DNA of 39,983 bases, from contig DPRS01000052.1 in NCBI GenBank assembly GCA_003537575.1, positions 1 through 39,983 of the forward strand, written 5' to 3'. The DNA comes from Oxalobacteraceae bacterium. Its GTDB lineage: Bacteria; Pseudomonadota; Gammaproteobacteria; Burkholderiales; Burkholderiaceae_D. Both the position numbers and the translations under genes were made by a program. The notes beneath the pieces were generated by a model. That model was not told where the DNA came from. It did no database searches and saw only the letters and a list, made by a program, of their open reading frames with translations. This document shows, piece by piece, positions 8,242-16,699 of this stretch. Each line of letters starts with the position of its first letter. Within the stretch, counting starts at the first letter, position 1.

Positions 8242-8958
8242 TCAGGCCGATTTGATTCTTACCAGTTTGCCGTCGACGACATGCAGGCCGCACTCCTTGG
8301 ACTCGGGATTTTCCCACCACCAGCGGCCAGCGCGGATATCCTCGCCCGGCTGGATGGCGCGGGTGCAGGGTTCGCAGCCGATCGAAGGGTAGCCCTTGTC
8401 GTGCAGCGGGTTGTAGGGCACGTCGTTGTCGCGAATGTAGCGCCAGACGTCGTCTTCCGACCAGTCGATCAGCGGATTGAACTTCACCATGCCGTGGGCG
8501 GCGTCGTCTTCCTGCACGTGCAGCTCGGTGCGGGTGGTCGATTGCGCGCGGCGCTGGCCGGTGATCCAGGCTTTCTTGCCGGCGAGCGCGCGGCCCAGCG
8601 GTTCCACCTTGCGGATGCGGCAGCATTCCTTGCGCAGCTCGACGCTGTCGTAGAAGGCGTTGAGGCCATTGGCATTGACATAGGCCTCCACGGCTTCCGG
8701 TTGCGGCCGGTAGAGCGCGACGTCATAGGCATAGGTTCGCTTGATGCGGCCGATCATCTCCAGCGTTTCATTATGCAGGCGGCCGGTTTCCAGCGTGAAG
8801 ATGCCGATCGGCAGCCCGGAGCGCAGGATCATGTCGGTCAGGACCATGTCTTCCGCCGCCAGGCTGGAGGCGAACACGGCGGGCGAGAATTCGGCCGCAA
8901 TCCTGCCCAGGGTCGCCTTGGTCGCGTCGATCAGAGCGCTGTATTCGACAGTCTTCAT
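8242..8958 (-). CDS. cysH: Adenylyl-sulfate (APS) reductase, CysH family
   Basis: A 238-residue thioredoxin-dependent sulfonucleotide reductase producing sulfite. It carries both cysteine pairs of the 4Fe-4S class: a CC pair in ELRKECCRIRKVEPL (about residue 110) and CxxC in GCEPCTR (about 195). In this family that pattern marks enzymes acting on APS rather than PAPS, matching the absence of a cysC kinase. The ATG at 8958 is chosen over the in-frame position 8997 because AGGA sits eight bases upstream and MKTVEYSALID starts four bases after the upstream gene's stop. Substrate preference is inferred. Confidence 0.93.
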   Translation of the reverse strand: MKTVEYSALIDATKATLGRIAAEFSPAVFASSLAAEDMVLTDMILRSGLPIGIFTLETGRLHNETLEMIGRIKRTYAYDVALYRPQPEAVEAYVNANGLNAFYDSVELRKECCRIRKVEPLGRALAGKKAWITGQRRAQSTTRTELHVQEDDAAHGMVKFNPLIDWSEDDVWRYIRDNDVPYNPLHDKGYPSIGCEPCTRAIQPGEDIRAGRWWWENPESKECGLHVVDGKLVRIKSA

Positions 8959-8962
8959 CGCA

Positions 8963-9490
8963 TCATTCCTGGCTTGCCTTTTGCCCGCGCTCGGCACGGC
9001 GATAGAGCGGCAATTTCTGGTCGATCGCGGTTTGATAGGCTTCCGAGAAATCGAAGAGGCTTTTCAGCGCATCATGAATGTTGCGGTCTTCACGCGTGGC
9101 GAAGGCATTGAAGCCCATGCGCTGCATGTAAAACATCTGGTCGCGCAGCACGTCGCCGATGGCGCGTAATTCGCCGGTATAACCCAGGCGCGTGCGCAGG
9201 TTATAGGCGATGGAAAAACCGCGGCCATCGGAAAACTTCGGGAAATCGACGGCGATCACCGGCAGCCTTGCCACGTCCGCCTTCAGCACTTCCGGGCGTT
9301 CATGGCTGGCGATCCAGACGCCGATGTCGGCGCGTTGCTGCAGGCTGGTGCGCTGCGCTTCCCATACCGCCAGCGGGACGATGAATTTGCCGGCCGGGAC
9401 GACTGCCATTTCCGGAGTTTCGCCTTCCGCCAGTTTCAATACGGTCCAGTCGTCCTGGACGACGGCCTTGTCCTTGATAATTTCACGCAT
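8963..9490 (-). CDS. DUF934 protein linked to sulfite reduction
   Basis: A 175-residue soluble protein resembling the DUF934 family, which in many proteobacteria lies between the sulfite reductase and cysH genes. Recognisable parts are the MREIIKD start and the segment FSDGRGFSIAYNLRTRLGY at about residues 80-98. Its biochemical role is not established; an auxiliary or electron-transfer role for the siroheme reductase is sometimes suggested from context. Two starts are possible: ATG at 9496 lies only two bases from GGGGA, whereas ATG at 9490 has the same SD at eight bases, so 9490 is preferred. It overlaps the cysI stop by eight bases. Confidence 0.85.
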   Translation of the reverse strand: MREIIKDKAVVQDDWTVLKLAEGETPEMAVVPAGKFIVPLAVWEAQRTSLQQRADIGVWIASHERPEVLKADVARLPVIAVDFPKFSDGRGFSIAYNLRTRLGYTGELRAIGDVLRDQMFYMQRMGFNAFATREDRNIHDALKSLFDFSEAYQTAIDQKLPLYRRAERGQKASQE

Positions 9491-11177
9491 ATTCATCTTC
9501 CCCTACCAATGCGCCACCCTTGATCGGCGACGCATACACATGTTCCTTGAACGGTTCCACGCCAATGCGGCGCACCGTGTCGATGAAGCGCTCGCCGGCG
9601 ATGCGGTCGCGCACATAGACTTCCAGCAGCCGCTCCACCACGCCCGGCACCTGCAGGGCGGAGAAGGACGGGCCGATGATCTTGCCGACCGCGCTTTGGT
9701 TGCCTTGCGCGCCGCCGATCGAAACCTGATACCACTCGCTGCCATCCTTGTCGACGCCGAGGATGCCGATATTGCCGATGTGGTGGTGGCCGCAGGCATT
9801 GATGCAGCCGGACATGTTCAGCTCGATTTCACCGATATCGTGCTGGAAATCGATATCCTCGAAGCGCTGAGTGATGGCCGCCGCGATCGGGATCGACTTG
9901 GCATTGGCCAGCGAGCAGAAATCGCCGCCAGGGCAGCAGATGACGTCGGTGAGCAAGCCAATGTTGGGCGTGGCCAGGTGATGCGCCTTGGCCTGCTCCC
10001 ACACGGCGAACAGGTCGGATTGCTTGACATCCGCTAGCACCAGGTTTTGCTCGTGGGTGACGCGCAATTCGCCGAAGCTGAAGCGGTCGGCCAGGTCGGC
10101 GACAAAATCCATCTGCTCGGCGGTGGCGTCGCCCGGCGGCACGCCGGGCTTCTTAAGCGACAGCACCACGGCGGCGTAGCCCGGCACCTTGTGCGGCTTG
10201 ACGTTGCGTTTCACCCAGTTGTCGAAAGCCTTGCTCTGCGCCCGCTGCTGCTTGAGCAGGGCTTCCTCGTCGGCCAGCTTTTCATAAGCCGGCGGCGTGA
10301 AATAGGCGGCGATGCGTTCAAATTCCTCGACGGTGAGGGTGCCGGGGCCATCCTTGATATCGGCCCATTCCTCTTCGACCATGCGGGCAAACTCTTCGAC
10401 GCCGGTCGCCTTCAGCAGGATCTTGATGCGCGCCTTGAACTTGTTGTCGCGGCGGCCGTACTGGTTGTAGACGCGCAGGATCGCTTCGATATAGGTCAGC
10501 AGGTGCTGCCACGGCAGGAATTCGCGGATGAAGCTGCCGAGGATCGGGGTGCGGCCCAGGCCGCCGCCGACCAGCACGCGATAGCCGAGTTCACCGGCGT
10601 CGTTCTTCACGATCTCGATGCCGACGTCATGCATCTGCAGGGCCGCGCGGTCTTCCTTGGCGGCGTTGAAGGCGATCTTGAACTTGCGCGGCAAATAGGC
10701 GAATTCCGGATGGAAGGTGCTCCACTGCCGCACCAGTTCCGCGTAGGGGCGCGGATCAACCAGTTCATCGGCGGCAACGCCGGCAAATTCATCGGCGGTA
10801 GTGTTGCGCACATCGTTGCCCGAGGTCTGGATCGAGTGCATTTCGACCGAAGTCAGGTGCTCCAGGATGTCCGGGGTATCTTCCAGGCTGATCCAGTTGA
10901 ACTGGATGTTCTGGCGGGTGGTGAAGTGGCCGTAGCCGCGGTCGTACTTGCGGGCGATGTAGGCGAGCTTGCGCAGCTGCGTGGACGACAGCAGGCCGTA
11001 CGGAATGGCGATGCGGTACATGTAGGCGTGGCGCTGCATGTACAGGCCGTTCTGCAGGCGCAGCGGCAGGAATTCTTCTTCCGTCAGCTCATTGGCGATA
11101 CGGCGGCGGACCTGATCGCGAAACTGCGCGACGCGTTCTTTCACAATCAGGTGGTCGTATTGGTCGTAGCGATACAT
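9483..11177 (-). CDS. cysI: Sulfite reductase hemoprotein (siroheme, CysI type)
   Basis: A 564-residue nitrite/sulfite reductase that reduces sulfite to sulfide by six electrons. The siroheme-4Fe4S ligands appear as C-x5-C in CCPGGDFCSLANAKS (about residues 415-422) and C-x3-C in MSGCINACGHHHIGN; two ferredoxin-like half domains occur in the expected order. Nitrite reductase is a formal alternative within the family, but neighbours cysH, cysD, cysN and cobA make sulfite the likely substrate. No cysJ flavoprotein is nearby, so the electron donor (ferredoxin or another reductase) is not known. It starts 26 bases after the TSUP permease gene. Confidence 0.94.
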   Translation of the reverse strand: MYRYDQYDHLIVKERVAQFRDQVRRRIANELTEEEFLPLRLQNGLYMQRHAYMYRIAIPYGLLSSTQLRKLAYIARKYDRGYGHFTTRQNIQFNWISLEDTPDILEHLTSVEMHSIQTSGNDVRNTTADEFAGVAADELVDPRPYAELVRQWSTFHPEFAYLPRKFKIAFNAAKEDRAALQMHDVGIEIVKNDAGELGYRVLVGGGLGRTPILGSFIREFLPWQHLLTYIEAILRVYNQYGRRDNKFKARIKILLKATGVEEFARMVEEEWADIKDGPGTLTVEEFERIAAYFTPPAYEKLADEEALLKQQRAQSKAFDNWVKRNVKPHKVPGYAAVVLSLKKPGVPPGDATAEQMDFVADLADRFSFGELRVTHEQNLVLADVKQSDLFAVWEQAKAHHLATPNIGLLTDVICCPGGDFCSLANAKSIPIAAAITQRFEDIDFQHDIGEIELNMSGCINACGHHHIGNIGILGVDKDGSEWYQVSIGGAQGNQSAVGKIIGPSFSALQVPGVVERLLEVYVRDRIAGERFIDTVRRIGVEPFKEHVYASPIKGGALVGEDEYA

Positions 11178-11203
11178 CTCTTTTCCTTAAATATGACTAC
11201 GGC

Positions 11204-11977
11204 TTAATAAAGTAATTTCACGGCGACGCCCGTCAGCGTGGTGGCCAGCAGGCCGCGCAGCACTTTTTCCGGGATGGCCCGGGCGCCCATCGCGCCGAGC
11301 GTGATGCCTGGCACCGAACCGATCAGCAGCATGACCAGCAATCCCCAGTTGATCGAACCCAGCCACCAGTGGCCGAATGCGGCGATCGCGGTCAGGGGGA
11401 CGGCGTAGGCGATGTCCGTGCCGGCAATTTCGGCGGGCGACAGACGCGGATACATCAGAACCAGCAGGGTGGCACCGATCGCGCCGGCGCCAATCGAAGA
11501 AATGGTAACCAGGGTGCCAAGAATGGCGCCAGCCGCTATTGTAGCAATAGTGAGGTTTTTGCCTTGCAGTTGTTTTTCCGGATGGTGCTTCAGCCAGTTC
11601 AGCATGCGGCCACGGAACAACAGCGCCACCACGGTCAGCAACACCGAGCAGGCGATAGAATAGCGGATTACCTGGTTGATCTGTTCATCCAGCCCGCCGA
11701 AATATTTGAGCGCCAGGGTGGCGACCAGGGCGGCGGGAAGGGCGCCGAAGCATAGTTTTTTGACAATGTCCCAGTGCACGTTGCCGTTGAACCGGTGGGC
11801 CAGGGTGCCGGCGCCCTTGGTAATCGAGGCGAACGCAAGGTCGGTGCCGACGGCGACGCTGGGCGAGACGCCAAACAATAGCGTCAGCAGCGGCGTCATC
11901 AGCGACCCGCCGCCCACACCGGTCAGGCCGACCAGCAGACCCACCGCAAATCCCGACGCTATATAAGAAAAATCCAT
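11204..11977 (-). CDS. TSUP (TauE/SafE) family membrane permease
   Basis: A 257-residue multi-helix membrane protein with about eight hydrophobic segments and the family's internal duplication. The N-terminal half holds GFAVGLLVGLTGVGGGSLMT and the C-terminal half the related GSVPGITLGAMGARAIP. TSUP proteins are thought to carry sulfite, sulfonates or related sulfur anions, but direction and substrate vary. Being the first gene of the cys operon, it may import sulfate or export excess sulfite; sequence alone does not decide. It is divergent from cysB. Confidence 0.9.
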   Translation of the reverse strand: MDFSYIASGFAVGLLVGLTGVGGGSLMTPLLTLLFGVSPSVAVGTDLAFASITKGAGTLAHRFNGNVHWDIVKKLCFGALPAALVATLALKYFGGLDEQINQVIRYSIACSVLLTVVALLFRGRMLNWLKHHPEKQLQGKNLTIATIAAGAILGTLVTISSIGAGAIGATLLVLMYPRLSPAEIAGTDIAYAVPLTAIAAFGHWWLGSINWGLLVMLLIGSVPGITLGAMGARAIPEKVLRGLLATTLTGVAVKLLY

Positions 11978-12108
11978 AACACCCCGCCCAAAGTAGAGTG
12001 AATGGTAATAAACTTAGGCAATATTCCAAACTACATAGTATTTATTTGCTTATATGCGGATTTGGCATAAACAAATGCGCAAGTGCGCAGGCTGAATGCG
12101 GAGGTGCC
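11978..12108. promoter_or_regulatory. cys operon / cysB divergent control region
   Basis: This 131-base AT-rich region lies between the TSUP-cysI operon and cysB. An imperfect dyad at 12044-12076 pairs ATTTG-TTATATGC with GCATAAACAAAT, with a two-base bulge and a short spacer. On the minus strand TACTAT near 12042-12037 is a possible -10 with no good -35, which fits an activator-dependent promoter. LysR regulators normally bind such dyads in divergent regions, so this is a candidate CysB site. The identification is inference. Confidence 0.5.
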
Positions 12109-13050
12109 ATGAATCTTCATCAATTGCGGTTCGTACGCGAAGCTGTCCGCCAGAATTTCAATCTCACCGAGGCGGCCAAAGCCTTGTATACCTCGCAACC
12201 CGGCGTTTCGAAGGCGATCATCGAACTCGAAGAGGAACTCGGCATCGATATCTTTTCGCGTCACGGCAAGCGGATCCGCGGCTTGACCGAACCGGGCCGA
12301 GCGGTGCTGAAGTCGGTGGAACTGATCATGCAGGAAATCGATGGCCTGAAGCAGATCGGCAAGGAATTCGCTGCCCAGGACAGCGGCGGCTTCACCATCG
12401 CCACCACGCATACCCAGGCGCGCTATACCCTGCCCAAGGTGGTGCAAGCCTTTGCACAGAAATTTCCCAAGGTGCGCCTGTCTTTAATCCAGGGTAATCC
12501 GAAGCAGATTGCCGAAATGGTCTTGAAGGACCAGGCCGATATCGCCATCGCCACCGAAGCGATCGCCAGCCTGGACGGATTGGTGACCTTGCCGTGCTAC
12601 CAATGGGAACATATCGTGGTGGTGCCGCAGGAGCATCCGCTGCTGAAGTCGGAAGAGATCACGCTGGAAGAGATCGCCGCCTATCCGATCATTACTTACG
12701 ACAGTGCGTTTACCGGGCGGAACAAGATTGACCACGCCTTCGCGGTGCGCAACCTCAAGCCCGACATCCTGCTGGAGGCCATCGATGCCGATGTCATCAA
12801 GACCTATGTGGAAATGAACATGGGGGTGGGCATCGTCGCCGGCATGGCCTTCGATCCGGAACGCGACCGCAACCTCAGGGCGATTCCGGCGGGGCACCTG
12901 TTCGGAACCAATGTCTCGCGCGTGGCGATCAAGCAGGGCGCCTATCTGCGCGGCTATGTGTATACCTTCATCGAATTGCTGGCGCCAGTGCTGAGCCGCA
13001 AGATGATCGAACGCGCCATGAGCGGCGAAAAGGAAAGCTACGAGTTATAG
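12109..13050 (+). CDS. cysB: LysR-type sulfur assimilation regulator CysB
   Basis: A 313-residue LysR transcription factor. The N-terminal helix-turn-helix (MNLHQLRFVREAVRQNFNL onward, residues 1-60) is followed by the ligand-binding domain with CysB/Cbl features such as TTHTQARYTLP, the sulfate/thiosulfate site region, and GVGIVAGMAF. Family members respond to O- or N-acetylserine and sulfate. The ATG at 12109 has GGAGG five bases upstream; the longer in-frame extension to 11998 crosses the intergenic control region and is rejected. It lies head to head with the sulfate assimilation operon, which it very likely controls. Confidence 0.94.
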   Translation: MNLHQLRFVREAVRQNFNLTEAAKALYTSQPGVSKAIIELEEELGIDIFSRHGKRIRGLTEPGRAVLKSVELIMQEIDGLKQIGKEFAAQDSGGFTIATTHTQARYTLPKVVQAFAQKFPKVRLSLIQGNPKQIAEMVLKDQADIAIATEAIASLDGLVTLPCYQWEHIVVVPQEHPLLKSEEITLEEIAAYPIITYDSAFTGRNKIDHAFAVRNLKPDILLEAIDADVIKTYVEMNMGVGIVAGMAFDPERDRNLRAIPAGHLFGTNVSRVAIKQGAYLRGYVYTFIELLAPVLSRKMIERAMSGEKESYEL

Positions 13051-13061
13051 GAAGGGCTCCC

Positions 13062-13433
13062 TTGGACGGCAACGATAACTATGTGACGCGCGGCGAACTG
13101 ATCCGCATGCTGCAATCCTGGCAAACCGGCGAACTGGCGACGCAGCAGCTATGGGACTGGGCCAGCCATCGTTTTCAGGCAGGCCGGGCCGACTTCGACG
13201 ACTGGGATGGCGAGGAGTCGGTGGCGCGCGAAGTGCTGACGATGTTCGATAGCCTGGATCTGCATCTGGTTCTGGTAGAGGATGTACCATTGCATCTTGC
13301 ATTTTTGCAAACGCCGATTGGAGCGTTCGGTGAAGGACGAAGCGCCTGGCATGCCGCGCTGGCGGCGCTGGACTATGCAGCGCGCCGGCGTAACTTGAGG
13401 GAAGATCCGATTTACGCCTTGTATTGCGACTAA
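13062..13433 (+). CDS. Hypothetical acidic protein downstream of cysB
   Basis: A 123-residue protein that I do not recognise. It is acidic, Trp-rich (MLQSWQTGELATQQLWDWAS) and has no signal peptide or membrane segment. The start is TTG at 13062 with AGGAAGG five bases upstream and only 11 bases after the cysB stop, so it is probably co-transcribed with cysB; GTG at 13083 is possible but has no SD. The ELI-x-WL/E-x-W-D-W style N-terminus is reminiscent of some small immunity-type or regulatory proteins, but this is only a resemblance. Confidence 0.7.
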   Translation: MDGNDNYVTRGELIRMLQSWQTGELATQQLWDWASHRFQAGRADFDDWDGEESVAREVLTMFDSLDLHLVLVEDVPLHLAFLQTPIGAFGEGRSAWHAALAALDYAARRRNLREDPIYALYCD

Positions 13434-13544
13434 GGAATTAATTTACAAATTTTTTCATCTGGCGATTCAACCGATTCAATGTCTTGCGCGTTAAGAAAGA
13501 AAACAGCAAGCAGTACACATGTACATTGAATGGAAGGAAACGCT

Positions 13545-13736
13545 ATGACCAAATTGCCACACGTAACATTCAAGCGCTGGAAACAGGAACTCGAGGCTTA
13601 TTATCCCAAGGTCCGTATCCACACCGACCGTTACGGCGCCGTGGCGCACGACATGAGCAAGCCTTTCCCGGCACGGGTTGGACAATGGATACGTGAAATC
13701 GGCGGCTCGTTCGACAAGCCGAAAACCTGCAATTAA
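13545..13736 (+). CDS. Small basic hypothetical protein
   Basis: A 63-residue, slightly basic protein of unknown function (starts MTKLPHVTFKRWKQELEAYY, ends KPKTCN). The ATG at 13545 has an excellent SD (GGAAGGAAA at 13532-13539), better placed than the upstream in-frame ATG at 13530. No signal peptide or membrane segment is present. The 111 bases before it are AT-rich and probably hold its own promoter. A terminator follows within 40 bases, so it looks like a single-gene transcript, which supports it being a real gene. Confidence 0.65.
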   Translation: MTKLPHVTFKRWKQELEAYYPKVRIHTDRYGAVAHDMSKPFPARVGQWIREIGGSFDKPKTCN

Positions 13737-13773
13737 TTTTCTTTCAATAAACGGATTTCATCCGACCATGAAA

Positions 13774-13806
13774 AAAGGCGCTGACGGATTCCGCAGCGCC
13801 TTTCTT
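13774..13806. terminator. Bidirectional Rho-independent terminator
   Basis: A ten-pair GC-rich stem (AAAGGCGCTG at 13774-13783, CAGCGCCTTT at 13794-13803) with a further CGG/CCG pairing inside the loop. It is preceded by six A and followed by TTTCTTATT, so it can end both the small plus-strand gene at 13736 and the minus-strand cheA transcript whose stop is at 13823. Confidence 0.85.
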
Positions 13807-13822
13807 ATTGGATAAACGGCGC

Positions 13823-15700
13823 TCAGGCCGCCAATCGCGCCGTGGCGCGGCAGCCATCCATCAGGAACGACAGGTCGAGCACCAACACCAGTTCGCCTTC
13901 CGCCGAACGGGCCGTGCCGGTAATGCCGGCCACGCTCATGGCTGTCAGCGGCTTGATCACCATTTCGGCCGTGCCTTCGACCTTGTCCACCGCGAGGATA
14001 TAGGGCTGCGGCGCGGCGATGACGATGCCGATGCGTTCTTCCGATGCTTCATAGCCGAGCGTCTGGCCGAGCGAGCGCACCGGCAGCGGCCGGCCCTGGT
14101 CGCGCATGACGGGAGCACCGCCGACGGCTTCGAATTCTTCCGGCAATTGCACCACGCGTTCGACGATACCCATCGGGATCGCCAGCGCTGCGCCGGCGGT
14201 GCGCACTAGCATGGTCGGCACGATCGACAGTTCGATCGGCAGGCGGATCGAGAAACAGGTGCCCACGCCCATGGTGGATTCGATGGTGATGGTGCCGCGG
14301 TGCTTTTCCACCGCAGTGCGCACCACGTCCATGCCGACGCCGCGGCCGGATACGCTGGAGGCCACCTCCTTGGTGGAAAAGCCTGGCAGGAAGATCAGCT
14401 GCAAGGCTTCTTCCGTGGTTTGCGCCATCGATTCGGTGATCAGACCCTTGGCCAGCGCCTTGTTGCGCAGTATTTGCGGGTCCATGCCCTTGCCGTCGTC
14501 GGCGACCTGGATCATGACGCTGTTGGCCTGCTGCCAGGCGCGCAGCGAGATGGCTGCCTTGGGCGGCTTGCCGGCGGCGACACGCGCGTCGGCGCTTTCG
14601 ATGGCGTGGTCGAGCGAATTGCGCAGCATGTGCACCAGCGGGTCGTACAGGCTGTCCACCACCACGCGGTCGACTTCGGTCTCGGCGCCTTCGATGTTCA
14701 GGTCCACTTCCTTGCCGAGGTCGCGCGCCAGCTCGCGCACCATGCGCGGGAATTTCTGGAACAGCCGTCCAACCGGCTGCATGCGGGTCGACAGGGTGGC
14801 GCGCTGCAGTTCGGTCGAATAGCGCGAGGCGCGGCCCAGGGTTTCCGCCAGGGTCGTCATCAGGGTGGAAGCGTCGCCGTCGAACTTGAACTGCATGAGC
14901 TTTTCGAGCAGGACGCTGGCCTGGTTGGCCGCCTGCACCGATTCGCCAGCCACTTCCAGCAGGGCGTCGAGCTTGACGGCATCGATGCGAATGCTTTCAT
15001 CCTTGGCCGAAGCCTGCGCCGGCTTGCCTTCCTTCTCCGCCGGTTTGGCGCGCGTGGCGGCAGCCGTCGGCGCGACGCCTGTGGCGGGCGCTGCCGCTTC
15101 GGTGGAAGCAGGGGCGGCGGCCGCAGCTTGGGCAGCGGCTACGCGCGGCGGCGCCAGTTCGGGCGGAACCACGGCGTAATACAAGGCTTCCCAGTCCGGG
15201 CCGTCGCCGGCTGCCGAGGCGGAATTGCCGTGCACCGGCGCGGCATCCGCGACAGCGTCCGCCGCAGCGGCAACGCTTGCAGACGGGGCCGGCGCTGCTG
15301 CAGGCGCGGCTTCTGCCTTGCCTTCAATGGCCTGGTTCAGCAGGTCCTTCAGCGTATCCGGCATGGCCGAGAGCTCGCCCGGTTCGGCGCCGTTGGATAG
15401 CTCCTGCAACTGGTCGGCGACGAAACCGCTGGCTTGCAGCGCTGCTTCGATCGCCAGCGGCGTGACCGGCACCTTGCCGGTGCGCAGGCCGTCGAACAGG
15501 TTTTCAGTGAGGTGGCAGGCGGCGACCATCGCCGGCAGGTTCATGAAACCGGCGCCACCCTTGATGGTGTGGAACGAGCGGAACAGGGCGTTCAGCGTGT
15601 CGGCATCGTCCGGATGCTTTTCCAGGCTGAGCAGGTGTTCTTCCACGTTCGTCGCGAGGTCGAGCGCTTCGACGACGAATTCCTTGAGCATTTCATCCAT
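13823..15700 (-). CDS. cheA: Chemotaxis histidine kinase CheA
   Basis: A 625-residue cytoplasmic sensor kinase that autophosphorylates and passes phosphate to CheY/CheB. In order: an HPt domain (residues 1-105) with phospho-acceptor His44 in SFHTIKGGAGF; an Ala/Pro-rich linker (about 125-225) where a P2 CheY-binding domain would normally be; the P3 dimerisation helices (about 233-300); the ATP-binding domain (about 300-480) with HMLRNSLDHAIE, DDGKGMD and SGRGVGMDVV; and a C-terminal CheW-like domain. The start overlaps the cheZ stop by one base (TGATG), indicating coupling. The missing P2 is a visual judgement. Confidence 0.93.
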   Translation of the reverse strand: MDEMLKEFVVEALDLATNVEEHLLSLEKHPDDADTLNALFRSFHTIKGGAGFMNLPAMVAACHLTENLFDGLRTGKVPVTPLAIEAALQASGFVADQLQELSNGAEPGELSAMPDTLKDLLNQAIEGKAEAAPAAAPAPSASVAAAADAVADAAPVHGNSASAAGDGPDWEALYYAVVPPELAPPRVAAAQAAAAAPASTEAAAPATGVAPTAAATRAKPAEKEGKPAQASAKDESIRIDAVKLDALLEVAGESVQAANQASVLLEKLMQFKFDGDASTLMTTLAETLGRASRYSTELQRATLSTRMQPVGRLFQKFPRMVRELARDLGKEVDLNIEGAETEVDRVVVDSLYDPLVHMLRNSLDHAIESADARVAAGKPPKAAISLRAWQQANSVMIQVADDGKGMDPQILRNKALAKGLITESMAQTTEEALQLIFLPGFSTKEVASSVSGRGVGMDVVRTAVEKHRGTITIESTMGVGTCFSIRLPIELSIVPTMLVRTAGAALAIPMGIVERVVQLPEEFEAVGGAPVMRDQGRPLPVRSLGQTLGYEASEERIGIVIAAPQPYILAVDKVEGTAEMVIKPLTAMSVAGITGTARSAEGELVLVLDLSFLMDGCRATARLAA

Positions 15701-16446
15701 CAGAATCCGAGACCTTCCAGCAAACTATCCACATCGTCCTGTCCCAGCGCATTGGTGGAGGGGCCCTGCATCAGGGATTCCGGGCTTTCCTTGAGCGTTT
15801 GCGCCACTTCCGCCGGCGCATTGTCCAGCAACAGCTGCGCCAGCTCGTTTTCGACCTTTTGCGTGACGGCGACGATTTTCTTGATCAGCTGGCCGGTGAT
15901 GTCCTGGAAATCCTGCGCCATCATGATGTCGAGCAAACGCGCCTTTTCGGTTTCGGTGGCGCTGGCGACCTGCAGCGCAAATTCCTTGGAATCGGTGGCC
16001 AGCAGGCGGAACTCTTCGATACTCATCTTGCCTTCAAACAGGCGGCTCCAGCGGCTATCCATTTCCTGGGCGCTCTTGAGCACGGCTTCCTGCTCGGGGA
16101 TGCCGGCGTCGATGGTGTTGAGCACGCGGTTGGCGGCCTGTTCGGTCAGTGCGGCGATATGTTCCAGGCGGCCCTGGGCGTCGTTGATCTGGGTGGCGGC
16201 ATCGGACAGGCTGCGGTCGTAGCCGAGTTCGCGCAGCGAATCGTGCAGCAGTCGCACGATCCCGCCCAGGCGTTCGTACATCGGTTTGTCCTGCATGTTC
16301 TGGCTGTCGTAGGCGATGTCCGACGCCAGCTTGCCATCATCCGGGACGGGCGCGGCGTCGACTGTCTGTTCCATCTGTGCCGGGGCGTTGGCTTGCGCGC
16401 GTTGGGCCGACACTTCTTCAAACAGTGCTTCAAGATCATCAGTCAT
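15700..16446 (-). CDS. cheZ: CheY-P phosphatase CheZ
   Basis: A 248-residue, mostly helical protein. The conserved CheZ active-site segment IMMAQDFQDITGQLIKKI supplies the glutamine that aligns water for CheY-P dephosphorylation, and the C-terminal DDVDSLLEGLGF matches the CheY-binding tail of CheZ. The ATG at 16446 (MTDDLEALFEEV) is preferred: GGAG lies about ten bases upstream and the longer reading to 16644 adds 66 residues unlike CheZ. It is first in a two-gene unit with cheA; no cheY, cheW or receptor gene lies in the window. Confidence 0.92.
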   Translation of the reverse strand: MTDDLEALFEEVSAQRAQANAPAQMEQTVDAAPVPDDGKLASDIAYDSQNMQDKPMYERLGGIVRLLHDSLRELGYDRSLSDAATQINDAQGRLEHIAALTEQAANRVLNTIDAGIPEQEAVLKSAQEMDSRWSRLFEGKMSIEEFRLLATDSKEFALQVASATETEKARLLDIMMAQDFQDITGQLIKKIVAVTQKVENELAQLLLDNAPAEVAQTLKESPESLMQGPSTNALGQDDVDSLLEGLGF

Positions 16447-16699
16447 AACCAGTGCTTCTCCAGAGTGCGGGTGTGCCGTCGAGCGGGCCGGAATTGCCAC
16501 GACGACCTGCCCCAGGGCGCTAATGGCTTGAGGGGCAGAACCGGGCAGGCGCAAGGACGGCAAAGTATCGTTGATTAATGGCAATAATACCGAAGAAACT
16601 CCTTGTATGGGAAAACGAATTGGGAAAACGTCGCAATTGCGCAAGCATGCCGCTTTCTCCTTGCCGGATTGACTAGGCGCGGCCGTGGCGAGTACACTC
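16447..16699. other. cheZ upstream region
   Basis: These 253 bases hold no convincing gene. An in-frame extension of cheZ reaches 16644 but is unlike the family. The cheZ promoter should be here on the minus strand and the riboswitch-controlled promoter on the plus strand; I see no confident -35/-10 pair for either, and no clear flagellar sigma-28 consensus. Confidence 0.4.

Noticed and set aside
16447..16644. 66-residue N-terminal extension of CheZ
   Set aside because: The extension is unlike CheZ and includes likely promoter sequence; the internal ATG at 16446 has an SD and gives a normal N-terminus.
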